Assembly: GCA_021819435.1 (NCBI GenBank)
Contig: JAKARB010000008.1
Location: 158,361-222,360, forward strand
Direction of reading: 5' to 3'
Length of the DNA stretch: 64,000 bases
From: Pseudomonadota bacterium
GTDB taxonomy: Bacteria; Pseudomonadota; Gammaproteobacteria; Burkholderiales; Burkholderiaceae_C
Shown: piece after piece, positions 17,566-26,523 of the stretch
Layout: every line of letters begins with the position of its first letter
Position numbering within the stretch: the stretch's first letter is position 1
Notes under the pieces: model-generated
The model's database searches: none
Told to the model about the DNA's origin: nothing
Seen by the model: only the letters and a program-made list of their open reading frames with translations
Made by a program: the position numbers and the translations under genes

Positions 17566-18984
17566 ATGGCCAACAAGACGGTCGCCGACGTGATGAAGAT
17601 GGTGAAGGACAACGACGTCAAGTTCGTTGATTTCCGTTTCACCGACACCCGTGGCAAGGAACAGCACGTCTCCGTGCCTGTTTCCCACTTCGATGAAGAC
17701 AAGTTCACCTCGGGCCACGCGTTCGACGGTTCGTCCATCGCCGGCTGGAAGGGCATCGAAGCCTCCGACATGCTGCTGATGCCGGACCCCAACACCGCCA
17801 ACGTCGACCCCTTCTTCGAAGAACCGACCCTGCTGCTGACCTGCGACGTCATCGACCCCGCCGACGGCAAGGCCTACGAGCGCGATCCCCGCTCCCTGGC
17901 CAAGCGCGCCGAAGCCTACCTGAAGTCCTCGGGCCTGGGCGACACCGCCTACTTCGGTCCGGAACCCGAATTCTTCGTGTTCGACGGCATCCGCTGGGGC
18001 AACGACATGTCCGGTTGCTTCTTCGAGATCCAATCCGAAGAAGGCGCTTGGAACACCGGTACCAAGTACGAACACGGCAACACCGGCTACCGTCCAACCG
18101 TCAAGGGCGGCTACTTCCCCGTGCCCCCGGTCGACAGCGGCCAGGACATGCGCTCGGAAATGTGCCTGATCCTCGAATCGATGGGCATCCCCGTTGAAGT
18201 GCACCACCACGAAGTGGCCAACGCCGGCCAGATGGAAATCGGCACCAAGTTCGCCACGCTGACCCAGCGCGCAGACTGGCTGCAACTGCAAAAGTACATC
18301 ATCACCAACGTGGCCCACGCCTACGGCAAGACCGCCACGTTCATGCCCAAGCCCCTGGTTGGCGACAACGGTTCCGGCATGCACGTCCACCAGTCCATCT
18401 GGAAGGACGGCAAGAACCTGTTCGCTGGCGACGGCTACGCCGGCCTGAGCGAATTCGCCCTGTACTACATCGGCGGCATCATCAAGCACGCCCGTGCCCT
18501 GAACGCCATAACCAACCCCGGCACGAACTCGTACAAGCGCCTGGTGCCTGGTTTCGAAGCCCCGGTGAAGCTGGCCTACTCGGCCAAGAACCGTTCCGCT
18601 TCGATCCGCATTCCGTACGTGTCGAACCCCAAGGGTCGCCGCATCGAGGCTCGCTTCCCCGATCCTTCGGCTAACCCCTACCTGGCCTTCTCGGCCCTGA
18701 TGATGGCCGGTCTGGACGGCGTGGAAAACAAGATCCATCCGGGCGAAGCCGCCACGAAGGACCTGTACCACCTGCCGCCCGAAGAGGACAAGCTGATCCC
18801 CACCGTCTGCCACAGCCTGGACCAGGCCCTGGACGCCCTGGACGCCGACCGCGGCTTCCTGACCAAGGGTGGTGTGTTCACCGACGCCTACCTGGATGCC
18901 TACATCGACCTGAAGATGCAGGAAGTCACCCGCTTCCGCATGGCCGTTCACCCGGTCGAGTACGACATGTACTACGCTCTGTGA
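17566..18984 (+). CDS. glnA: Glutamine synthetase, type I
   Basis: 472 residues, the length of GS-I-beta dodecamer subunits. It makes glutamine from glutamate, ammonia and ATP in the cytoplasm. Visible motifs: beta-grasp N-terminus with [19 protein letters not shown], the metal/ATP motif [12 protein letters not shown], the glutamate-binding [17 protein letters not shown] [34 protein letters not shown], and the adenylylation site Tyr401 in [10 protein letters not shown], so GlnE control is expected. It is preceded by NtrC boxes and a sigma-54 promoter, and followed by a terminator. Codons are strongly C-ending, as in highly expressed genes. Confidence 0.99.
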   Translation: MANKTVADVMKMVKDNDVKFVDFRFTDTRGKEQHVSVPVSHFDEDKFTSGHAFDGSSIAGWKGIEASDMLLMPDPNTANVDPFFEEPTLLLTCDVIDPADGKAYERDPRSLAKRAEAYLKSSGLGDTAYFGPEPEFFVFDGIRWGNDMSGCFFEIQSEEGAWNTGTKYEHGNTGYRPTVKGGYFPVPPVDSGQDMRSEMCLILESMGIPVEVHHHEVANAGQMEIGTKFATLTQRADWLQLQKYIITNVAHAYGKTATFMPKPLVGDNGSGMHVHQSIWKDGKNLFAGDGYAGLSEFALYYIGGIIKHARALNAITNPGTNSYKRLVPGFEAPVKLAYSAKNRSASIRIPYVSNPKGRRIEARFPDPSANPYLAFSALMMAGLDGVENKIHPGEAATKDLYHLPPEEDKLIPTVCHSLDQALDALDADRGFLTKGGVFTDAYLDAYIDLKMQEVTRFRMAVHPVEYDMYYAL

Positions 18985-19008
18985 TTCGCTTCGGCGATTC
19001 ACGAGGAG

Positions 19009-19033
19009 AGGGCGGCTTCGGCCGCCCTTTTTC
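19009..19033 (+). terminator. Intrinsic terminator of glnA
   Basis: Stem agggcggc / gccgccct with a TTCG tetraloop, followed by tttttc. It begins 25 bases after the glnA stop and separates the highly expressed glnA from the DUF4124-ntrBC genes. Confidence 0.88.
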
Positions 19034-19090
19034 TTTGTCCCGCCTTGGGGGCATACTGCATGGCATCCGGCTTGCACGCCGACTGACCGC

Positions 19091-19609
19091 ATGACGATGA
19101 CGACTTCGATTCGCCTGTCTTCCAAGCTGATTTCTCTGGGCTGCTGTGCCTTGTTGGCCTGCACCGCCGCATGGGCGCAGGACAAGCCTGTCTACCGCTG
19201 CCCCGGCAACCTCTACACCGATTCGCTCAGTGCCAAGGAAGCGCGCGACAAGGGTTGCAAGACCCTCGAAGGCGCGCCCATCACGGTGATCCAGTCGCAA
19301 GTGCCGCGTGGAGCCGCCGCGCGCCCGACAGGCGGCGGTGCTTCGCAAGGCGAGCGAGTGGGAGCCGATGACCAGAAAGCGCGCGACAGCGATGCTCGGC
19401 GCATCCTCGAGGCTGAGCTCAAGAAAGAAGAGGAAGCCCTGGCTGCGCTGCGCAAGGATTTCAACGAAGGCCAGCCCGAGCGCCGGGGCGATGAACGCAA
19501 CTACCAGAAGTACCTGGACCGCGTTGAACAGATGAAAGCCGAGATCGCCCGCAAGGAAGCCGATGTCGCCGCGCTCAAGCGCGAACTGGGCAAGTTCGGC
19601 CAGCGCTGA
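19091..19609 (+). CDS. DUF4124-type exported protein
   Basis: 172 residues. A signal peptide is clear (about 1-30, ending TAAWAQ), followed by a short Cys-containing domain (VYRCPGNLYTDSLSAKEARDKGCKTLEG) of the DUF4124 type and a charged C-terminal coiled coil (about 95-172, EAELKKEEEALAALRKDF and QMKAEIARKEADVAALKREL). It is predicted to be periplasmic. No function is established. It lies between glnA and ntrB, an arrangement seen in other betaproteobacteria. Confidence 0.82.
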   Translation: MTMTTSIRLSSKLISLGCCALLACTAAWAQDKPVYRCPGNLYTDSLSAKEARDKGCKTLEGAPITVIQSQVPRGAAARPTGGGASQGERVGADDQKARDSDARRILEAELKKEEEALAALRKDFNEGQPERRGDERNYQKYLDRVEQMKAEIARKEADVAALKRELGKFGQR

Positions 19610-19637
19610 ATCCGCCCAACCAACCAAGCTCCTTCCG

Positions 19638-20762
19638 ATGACTGCTGCTTCTTACCCGCCCGCCGACATCGTGCAGGCGGTGTCCCGTGTTGATCCCATC
19701 GTGCCCGGCGGGCTGGAGGCTTTCGATCACCTCGGCACCATGGTGTGCGTGGTGGTGCCTGATGGCCGCTGCCTCTACGCCAATTCGGCCTTCGAAGAAG
19801 GGTTGGGCCTGTCGCGCAAGTCCATGCTGCGCGAGTCCATCTACGACTGGGTCGTGTCACCCGGGTTGTTGCGCGATGTGGTGTCCGCCGTGGCGCGCAA
19901 CGAGTTCGCCACCAGCCGCTTGCAGACCGAACTGCGCCGCCACCTCCATGGTCACGGCGAGCCGCTGCCGGTGCAGGTGATCGTCACGCGGTTGGGGCAG
20001 GGCAGCTTGGTGCTGGTTGAGCTGGTGGAGGTCGAGCAGCAGACCCGCCAGGACCGCGAAGAGCGCGCCCTCGACCAGGTGCAGGCCAACAAGGAACTCA
20101 TCCGCAACCTGGCTCACGAGATCAAGAACCCGCTGGGCGGCATCCGTGGCGCGGCCCAACTGCTGCAGATGGAGCTCGAGAGCAAGTCGCTCACCGAGTA
20201 CACCCAGGTCATCATCCACGAGGCCGACCGACTCCAATCGTTGGTCGACCGGCTGCTGGCCCCGCATCGGCGTCCGCATGTGGTGGGGGATGTGAACATC
20301 CATGAGGTCTGCGAGCGGGTGCGTTCTCTCATCCTGGCCGAGTTCCCCAAGGGCCTGAAGGTCCAGCGTGATTACGACACGTCGTTGCCTGATTTCCGTG
20401 GCGATCGCGAGCAATTGATCCAGGCGGTGCTGAACATCGCGCACAACGCCGCTCAAGCCCTGGTCGATCGCATCGCGCAGGGTGATGGGCGCATCGTGTT
20501 GCGCACGCGCGTGGCCCGGCGTGTCACCATCAACCGTTCGTTGCACCGACTGGCACTGGTCTTGCATATCGAGGATAACGGCCCGGGCATTCCGGAATCC
20601 ATCCGTGATCGCGTCTTCTACCCGCTGGTGTCGGGGCGCGATGGCGGATCCGGCTTGGGCCTGACCTTGGCACAAACCTTCGTTCAACAGCATCAGGGCA
20701 CCATCGAATGCGAAAGCGAACCCGGCCGCACGGTGTTCAGGATCCTCATCCCCTTGCCATGA
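19638..20762 (+). CDS. glnL: Nitrogen regulation sensor histidine kinase NtrB
   Basis: 374 residues from ATG 19638; an upstream in-frame frame entry at 19563 lacks family sequence. Residues about 20-130 form the PAS domain (FDHLGTMVCVVVPDGRCLYANSAFEEGLG). The H-box LAHEIKNPLGGIRGAAQLL carries the phospho-accepting His160. The HATPase domain shows N-box HNAAQAL, G1 DNGPGIP and G2 GGSGLGLTLAQTF. No membrane segment is seen, so it is cytoplasmic. NtrB phosphorylates NtrC under nitrogen limitation and, with PII, dephosphorylates it under excess. ntrC starts 52 bases downstream. Confidence 0.97.
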   Translation: MTAASYPPADIVQAVSRVDPIVPGGLEAFDHLGTMVCVVVPDGRCLYANSAFEEGLGLSRKSMLRESIYDWVVSPGLLRDVVSAVARNEFATSRLQTELRRHLHGHGEPLPVQVIVTRLGQGSLVLVELVEVEQQTRQDREERALDQVQANKELIRNLAHEIKNPLGGIRGAAQLLQMELESKSLTEYTQVIIHEADRLQSLVDRLLAPHRRPHVVGDVNIHEVCERVRSLILAEFPKGLKVQRDYDTSLPDFRGDREQLIQAVLNIAHNAAQALVDRIAQGDGRIVLRTRVARRVTINRSLHRLALVLHIEDNGPGIPESIRDRVFYPLVSGRDGGSGLGLTLAQTFVQQHQGTIECESEPGRTVFRILIPLP

Positions 20763-20814
20763 CCCGTGGCGCGGCGGACGGGTCGCCCGATGATGCAGAC
20801 AACCACAGGCCAGC

Positions 20815-22431
20815 ATGAAACCCATCTGGATCGTTGACGACGACCAATCCATCCGCTTCGTGCTTGAAAAGGCACTCGCCCGCGAGGAGCTGCCGGTGCG
20901 CAGCTTCACCAACCCCCGCGACGTGCTCGCGGCCCTGGAGGTCGATGAACCCCAGGTGCTGGTCTCCGACATCCGCATGCCGGGTGGTTCGGGCATTGAT
21001 CTGCTGAGCAAGGTCAAGGCCCGCCACCCCGGGCTGCCGGTCATCATCATGACCGCCTACTCCGACCTGGACAGCGCCGTTTCGGCTTTCCAGGGCGGCG
21101 CTTTCGAATACCTGCCCAAGCCCTTTGATTTGCCCAAGGCGGTCGAGCTCATCCGCCGCGCGGTGGACGAGAGCGTGCGCGAAGAGGTGCTCGACGACCG
21201 CGTCACGCAGATGCCCGAGATGCTGGGCCAGGCGCCTGCCATGCAGGACGTCTTCCGCGCCATCGGCCGGCTCAGCCAGAGCAACGTCACGGTGCTGATC
21301 ACCGGTGAGTCTGGTGCTGGCAAGGAGCTGGTGGCACGGGCGCTGCATAAGCACAGCCCGCGCGCCAACGGGCCTTTCGTGGCCATCAACACGGCCGCCA
21401 TCCCGAAGGATCTGCTGGAGTCCGAACTGTTTGGCCATGAGCGCGGCGCCTTCACCGGCGCGCAGACCATGCGCCGTGGTCGCTTCGAGCAGGCCGATGG
21501 CGGCACGCTGTTTCTCGATGAAATCGGCGACATGCCGTTTGATTTGCAGACGCGCCTGCTGCGCGTGTTGTCGGACGGTCAGTTCTACCGCGTGGGCGGC
21601 CACCAGCCGCTCAAGAGCAACGTGCGCGTGATCGCCGCGACCCACCAGAACCTCGAAGAACGCGTGCGGCTCGGCGGCTTCCGCGAAGACTTGTTCCACC
21701 GGCTGAACGTGATCCGCCTGCGCCTGCCCGCCTTGCGCGAGCGACGTGAAGACATCCCGACCCTGGCGCGTTTCTTCCTGCAGAAAAGCGCCAAGGATTT
21801 GGGAGTCGAGGCGAAGCGCATCTCAGAGCCTGCCCTGGCTCGCCTGGCCGGCTTTGACTTCCCCGGCAACGTGCGTCAGTTGGAGAACATCTGCCACTGG
21901 CTGACCGTGATGGCCCCGGCTCAGGTCATCGAGACCAAGGACTTGCCACCCGAGCTGCTCGATGGTTCTGTCGGGGTGGCCCATGACCATGGGCATGGCA
22001 TGGCGGCGCCTTCGGCACCTGTGGCCATGGCGGACTGGGCACCCGCGCCCACATCGGCACCCGCACCGCCTGCCATGCCAGCGCAGCCCGCGCTGCCTGC
22101 ATCGTTTGGCGAATCGCCTCGTCCCCTCGGAGAGGGTGTCTCGACGGCAGCGCCTTCGGTTGGCGGTTTTGGCGACGTGGTTTCGCCGGAGGTCGCCGCA
22201 GTGCCGCCTCCGGGTATCACTTGGCTGGGCGATCTGCAGCGCGAAGCCCGGGAGCGCCTCAACGCCGGTCAGACCGATGTCTGGGATGCGCTGACGCGTC
22301 AGTTCGAGGCTCAATTGATCCTCACCGCGCTGGAGTTGACTCGGGGGCGCCGCATCGAAGCTGCGCAAAAGCTGGGCATCGGGCGCAACACCATCACGCG
22401 CAAGATTCAGGAGCTTGGCATCGACGACTGA
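20815..22431 (+). CDS. glnG: Nitrogen regulation response regulator NtrC
   Basis: 538 residues. Receiver domain (about 1-120) with the phosphorylation site Asp52 in VLVSDIRMPGG. The sigma-54-activating AAA+ domain (about 138-375) has Walker A GESGAGKE (164-171), the sigma-54 loop GAFTGA (211-216), Walker B TLFLDEIG and GNVRQLEN. The C-terminal Fis-type HTH ends RRIEAAQKLGIGRNTITRKIQELGIDD. Typical NtrC is about 470 residues; the excess is a Pro/Ala-rich linker at about 385-468 between AAA+ and HTH. It activates glnA and other nitrogen genes at sigma-54 promoters. Confidence 0.97.
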   Translation: MKPIWIVDDDQSIRFVLEKALAREELPVRSFTNPRDVLAALEVDEPQVLVSDIRMPGGSGIDLLSKVKARHPGLPVIIMTAYSDLDSAVSAFQGGAFEYLPKPFDLPKAVELIRRAVDESVREEVLDDRVTQMPEMLGQAPAMQDVFRAIGRLSQSNVTVLITGESGAGKELVARALHKHSPRANGPFVAINTAAIPKDLLESELFGHERGAFTGAQTMRRGRFEQADGGTLFLDEIGDMPFDLQTRLLRVLSDGQFYRVGGHQPLKSNVRVIAATHQNLEERVRLGGFREDLFHRLNVIRLRLPALRERREDIPTLARFFLQKSAKDLGVEAKRISEPALARLAGFDFPGNVRQLENICHWLTVMAPAQVIETKDLPPELLDGSVGVAHDHGHGMAAPSAPVAMADWAPAPTSAPAPPAMPAQPALPASFGESPRPLGEGVSTAAPSVGGFGDVVSPEVAAVPPPGITWLGDLQREARERLNAGQTDVWDALTRQFEAQLILTALELTRGRRIEAAQKLGIGRNTITRKIQELGIDD

Positions 22432-22533
22432 AATGCCGCGCTTGGCGCGAGTGTTTTACGTTGGGAAACCCGGTTGTCAACGGCGGGGGCGGGCGCTGCG
22501 CTAAAGTAGATCAGTCCAACCAAGGTCTCGATC

Positions 22534-23094
22534 ATGCGCGTTGTTGCCCGCCCTCGCTCTGCTTCCATGTTGCATTTCTCTGCTCGCCCCCTGTTCGCAG
22601 CAGCGGGTCTTTGTTTGGCGGCTGCTTTGGCGGCCTGTTCCACCACCAGTCCGGATGTCATCAAACCGGGTGACGCACAGCGCCTGTCTCAGGTCTCCGA
22701 TGCTGTCGTCCTCAGCGTGCGGCCGGTGACGGTGGAGGGCTCGCAAAGTGGTGGTGGGGCCGCAGCAGGTGCGGTCGTGGGCGGTATCGGCGGCAGCATG
22801 GCCACCAGCCATCGCCCCACCTCGGCCGCAGCGGCTGTCGTCGGTGCCGTGGTCGGTGGTGTCGTGGGTAACGCCGCCGAGCGTTTCGGCACCCGCGAGT
22901 CGGCCATCGAAATCCTCTTGCAGATGCCCAACGGTGATCGCCGCGCCATCGTTCAGGCGACCGGCAATGAATCGTTCCAGCCCGGCGATGCCGTCATCCT
23001 GGTCACCACAGGTGGCAAGACCCGCGTGATGTTGGCGCCCAAGACGACTCGTGGCGCGCCCGCGGCCCCCGTTGCCCCTGTGGCACCTCGTTGA
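22534..23094 (+). CDS. SlyB-like glycine-zipper outer membrane lipoprotein
   Basis: 186 residues. The N-terminus has a lipoprotein signal with lipobox LAAC (about residues 31-34 of MRVVARPRSASMLHFSARP...); an internal ATG twelve codons in would give a more compact signal. A glycine-zipper region (about 70-115: GGGAAAGAVVGGIGGSMAT and AAAVVGAVVGGVVGNAAE) is the mark of SlyB/Pcp-type lipoproteins. The C-terminal third is Ala/Pro-rich. Family members sit in the outer membrane and support envelope stability. The stop overlaps the TTG that opens the M16 peptidase frame. Confidence 0.88.
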   Translation: MRVVARPRSASMLHFSARPLFAAAGLCLAAALAACSTTSPDVIKPGDAQRLSQVSDAVVLSVRPVTVEGSQSGGGAAAGAVVGGIGGSMATSHRPTSAAAAVVGAVVGGVVGNAAERFGTRESAIEILLQMPNGDRRAIVQATGNESFQPGDAVILVTTGGKTRVMLAPKTTRGAPAAPVAPVAPR

Positions 23095-23123
23095 ATACGT
23101 CGTTAAGCGTCCTGCTGCCATTC

Positions 23124-25955
23124 ATGCGATTCACGAACTGGTGGCCGTTGAGCCGGCCTGCTTCCGCCCTGGCTTGTGCCAGCCTGTCGATGTGCCTGCT
23201 GGCGGGCGTTGCCGAGGCCGAGGTGGCTGCGCCGGCCGCACGGTCTGGCCATGCCGATCAGACCAAGGCGGCCTCGGTGGCCCAGGTTTCTTCGCCTGCT
23301 TCCGCTGCGGCCTGGCAACCTGTGGCCCAGGCGGAGGGCATCAGCGAGTACCGGCTGCCCAATGGCTTGCAGGTGTTGCTGATCCCCGATGCGGCGCGCC
23401 CGACCACCACGGTGAACGTGACCTACCGCGTTGGGTCGCGCCACGAGGGCCTGGGCGAGACCGGCATGGCACACCTGCTCGAGCACCTGATGTTCAAAGG
23501 CTCGCCCAAGCACCCCAAGGTGTGGGCTGAGTTCACCCAGCGTGGCCTCAGTGCCAACGGCAGCACCTGGCTGGATCGCACCAACTACTACGCGAGCTTC
23601 GCGGCCAACGAGGACAACTTGCGCTGGTACCTCAACTGGCAGGCCGATGCGATGGTCAACAGCTTCATCGCGCGCAAGGACCTCGACAGCGAGATGACGG
23701 TCGTGCGCAACGAGATGGAGATGGGCGAGAATAGCCCCAGCCGCATCCTGCTGGAAAAAACCCTGGCCACGATGTACCAGTGGCACAACTACGGCAAATC
23801 GACGATCGGGGCGCGCACCGATGTCGAAGGCGTCGACATCGCGCAGTTGCAGGACTTCTATCGGCGCCACTACCGGCCCGACAACGCCACGCTGATCGTC
23901 TCGGGCCGCTTCGATGTGCCGCGCACCTTGGCCTGGATTCGCGAGGCTTTCGGCCCCATCCCCCGGCCGAAGCTGCCCCTGCGCGAGCCCTATACGCTCG
24001 ACCCGGCACAGGACGGCGAGCGCAGCGTTACCTTGCGTCGCACAGGCGGGGTGCCCCTGCTGTACGCGGGCTACCACGTGATGCCTGGTGCGCATGCCGA
24101 CTACGCTGCGGCGTCTCTGTTGGCGCTGATCCTGGGCGACACCCCGTCCGGGCGCCTGCACAAGCAACTCACCGAGCGCCAACTGGCGGCCTCCACCTTC
24201 GCCTTCACGCAAGGCTTGGCCGATCCGGGGTTCTTCATTGCGGGCGTGCAACTCGGGGCCGAGCAGGCGGTGCCACCTGCGCGTGAGGCGTTGTTGCGCA
24301 CGGTCGAATCGTTCGCCAAGGAGCCCGTCACCGAGGCCGAGCTGGCGCGCGCCAAGTCGCGTTGGTTGAAGGACTGGGATGCGCTGTTCTCCGACCCACA
24401 GCATGTCGGTGTGGCTTTGTCCGAGTCGGTGGCGCAAGGCGACTGGCGGCTCTTCTTCCTCACGCGCGATCGCGTGCGCGACATCAAGTTGGCGGACGTT
24501 CAGCGGGTGGCCGCAGCTTACTTCGTGCAGGCCAACCGCACCCTGGGCGAGTACGTGCCGACCGCGCAGCCCGTGCGTGCCCCGGCGCCTGCGCGAGTCG
24601 AATTGGCCGAGGTGCTCAAGGGCTTCAAGCCGCAATCTTCGGCTGCGGAGGTGGCGCCTTTCGATGCCAGCCCGGCCAACATCAATGCCAGCACGCAGCG
24701 CTTTGACTTGCCGCCAGGCATGAAGGTGGCACTGCTGCCCAAGCCCACGCGCTCGCAAGCGGTGCAGGCCACGCTGGTGTTCAACCACGGGTCGGCGGAG
24801 TCGCTCGCCAACTGGGGCGAGGCTCCGGCTGCCCTGGCCGCCTTGCTAGATCAGGGTACTCAGACGCTGTCGCGGCAGGCCTTGCAAGATCGACTCGACG
24901 CCCTGCAGACGGAGGTTGCCGTGAGCGCCGGAGCGGGCCAACTCACCATTGGCTTGTCGTCTAGGCGCGAGCACATCGCAGAGGCGATCGCGGTGGTCGC
25001 GGACATGCTGCGCCGTCCTGCGCTGCCGCCCGATGGATTGGAGGAGATCCGTCGGCAGGCCATCGCGGGCATCGAGGCCCAACGCAAGGAGCCCGGCGCG
25101 GTGCTCGACGAGGCGCTTTCGCGCCATGGCGATCCCTATCCAGCGGGCGACGTTCGCCACGCGCGTTCATTCGACGAGATGAGCGCTGATTGGCGCAATC
25201 TGAAGTTGGAGCAAGTGCAGGCTTTCCACCGGCGCTTCCTGTCTGCATCGCATGCGCGCATCGGCATCGTTGGTGATTTCGATGCGGGGCAGGTGCGCGA
25301 GGCCTTGTCTTCAGCCTTTGGCGACTGGCGGTCCGAAGAGGCTTGGACGCCCGTGCCAACGCCCCTGCATTCGGTGCCCGCCGTGCGCCTGAGCCTTCGC
25401 ACCCCCGACAAGCAGAACGCCAGCATGGAGGTGCGCCTTGGCCTGCCGGTGAACGACTCCCACCCCGACTACCCGGCACTGATGATGGCCAATCACCTGA
25501 TGGGCGGCGGTGGCGACGCGCGGCTTTGGCGCCGCATTCGCGAGCAGGAGGGGTTGTCGTACAGCGTCTACAGCGCGGTCGAGTGGGGGCAGCGCGACCT
25601 GCATTCGCGGTGGGTTGCGAGCGCGATTTTCGCGCCACAGAATCGTGAAAAGGTGGAGAACGCCTTCCGCGAGGAAATCGCTCGCTCGCTGAAAACCGGC
25701 TTCACAGAGGCTGAATTGCGTGCGGCACAGCGCAGCCTGCTGAGTTTCCGCCAGCTTGGCCGTGCGCAAGACAGCCGCTTGGCGTCGGCCTGGGCCAGTA
25801 ACCTTGATCTCGGGCGGGATTTCTCGGTTTCAGCGAAGGTGGACGAGGCCTTGCGCTCGCTCACACTGGAGCAGGTCAATGACGCTTGGAGGCGCTACAT
25901 CCGACCCGATGCATTCGTGATGGGGGTGGCGGGAGACTTTCCCGCAGCGCCCTGA
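23124..25955 (+). CDS. Periplasmic M16 zinc peptidase, two fused halves
   Basis: 943 residues from ATG 23124 (MRFTNWWPLSRPASALACAS); a TTG start at 23091 would add 11 residues. A signal peptide ends near AEAEVA. The first M16 unit (about 70-490) has the inverted zinc motif HLLEH (His117, Glu120, His121) with the downstream acidic EMTVVRNEMEMGEN, so it should be catalytic. A second M16 unit (about 530-940) lacks HxxEH and would be the non-catalytic partner. In many relatives these are two adjacent genes; here they form one chain, as in pitrilysin/PqqL. Substrates are small peptides in known cases. Confidence 0.92.
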   Translation: MRFTNWWPLSRPASALACASLSMCLLAGVAEAEVAAPAARSGHADQTKAASVAQVSSPASAAAWQPVAQAEGISEYRLPNGLQVLLIPDAARPTTTVNVTYRVGSRHEGLGETGMAHLLEHLMFKGSPKHPKVWAEFTQRGLSANGSTWLDRTNYYASFAANEDNLRWYLNWQADAMVNSFIARKDLDSEMTVVRNEMEMGENSPSRILLEKTLATMYQWHNYGKSTIGARTDVEGVDIAQLQDFYRRHYRPDNATLIVSGRFDVPRTLAWIREAFGPIPRPKLPLREPYTLDPAQDGERSVTLRRTGGVPLLYAGYHVMPGAHADYAAASLLALILGDTPSGRLHKQLTERQLAASTFAFTQGLADPGFFIAGVQLGAEQAVPPAREALLRTVESFAKEPVTEAELARAKSRWLKDWDALFSDPQHVGVALSESVAQGDWRLFFLTRDRVRDIKLADVQRVAAAYFVQANRTLGEYVPTAQPVRAPAPARVELAEVLKGFKPQSSAAEVAPFDASPANINASTQRFDLPPGMKVALLPKPTRSQAVQATLVFNHGSAESLANWGEAPAALAALLDQGTQTLSRQALQDRLDALQTEVAVSAGAGQLTIGLSSRREHIAEAIAVVADMLRRPALPPDGLEEIRRQAIAGIEAQRKEPGAVLDEALSRHGDPYPAGDVRHARSFDEMSADWRNLKLEQVQAFHRRFLSASHARIGIVGDFDAGQVREALSSAFGDWRSEEAWTPVPTPLHSVPAVRLSLRTPDKQNASMEVRLGLPVNDSHPDYPALMMANHLMGGGGDARLWRRIREQEGLSYSVYSAVEWGQRDLHSRWVASAIFAPQNREKVENAFREEIARSLKTGFTEAELRAAQRSLLSFRQLGRAQDSRLASAWASNLDLGRDFSVSAKVDEALRSLTLEQVNDAWRRYIRPDAFVMGVAGDFPAAP

Positions 25956-25970
25956 CTTCGACCATGAAAA

Positions 25971-25996
25971 AGGGCCGGAATCATCCGGCCCTTTTT
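25971..25996. terminator. Bidirectional terminator between M16 peptidase and hns
   Basis: Stem agggccgga / tccggccct with an ATCA loop, flanked by A-tract on the left and tttttg on the right, so it can end transcripts of both converging genes. Confidence 0.85.
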
Positions 25997-26019
25997 GATT
26001 CATGTCGATTTGATGTGGT

Positions 26020-26352
26020 TCAAATCGCGAAATCTTCCAATTTTTTGCCGGAGGCAACGGCCGCCTGAATCCATTTGGGTTGCAGACCGCGACCGGTCCA
26101 GGTTTCACCGGTGGCCTGATTACGGTACTTCGGGGCCACCTTCTTGCCTGCGGTGGTGCCCGTGGCGGCAGGCTTGCCGGGCTTGAGACCCAGGTCAGCA
26201 ACGGTCAGGCCATGTTCGGCCAAAAGGGACTTGATCTGGTTGATCACGGCGGAGCGCTCTGCGCGACGAGCTTCTTGCAGTTGCTTGTCCAGGTCGGCGG
26301 CTTGTTTTTCGAGTGCTGCCTTCTGTGCGAGGAGTTCCTGATAGTTGCTCAT
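26020..26352 (-). CDS. hns: H-NS family nucleoid-associated protein
   Basis: 110 residues. Residues 1-50 form a coiled-coil oligomerisation domain (YQELLAQKAALEKQAADLDKQLQEA). The C-terminal DNA-binding domain reads KYRNQATGETWTGRGLQPKWIQ, the TWxGRG-x2-PxW core of H-NS. H-NS binds AT-rich DNA and silences transferred genes. The start is supported by aaaggaag upstream. A promoter is visible at 26458-26485 and a bidirectional terminator lies downstream. Confidence 0.96.
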   Translation of the reverse strand: MSNYQELLAQKAALEKQAADLDKQLQEARRAERSAVINQIKSLLAEHGLTVADLGLKPGKPAATGTTAGKKVAPKYRNQATGETWTGRGLQPKWIQAAVASGKKLEDFAI

Positions 26353-26457
26353 GTGCTTCCTTTGTTGCCCGGTGCCCAGGCTGGATACTTAACCACGGAT
26401 GAATCTGAATCTGCGGCACTCCGGTGAAAGGAGATCTCTTGCAGCAGATGAGCGGAT

Positions 26458-26485
26458 TCTATACGCAGGTTTTTGTGCGTCGCAA
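26458..26485 (-). promoter_or_regulatory. Sigma-70-type promoter of hns
   Basis: On the minus strand, -35 ttgcga (26485-26480) and -10 tataga (26463-26458) with a 16-base spacer, about 105 bases before the hns start. Confidence 0.55.
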
Positions 26486-26523
26486 ATCCATGCGGCAAGG
26501 AAGTGTGAATCAAAGTAAATGGC

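Noticed and set aside
22474..22507. Possible promoter ttgtca / taaagt before the SlyB-like gene
   Set aside because: The spacer is 22 bases, too long for a normal sigma-70 promoter.
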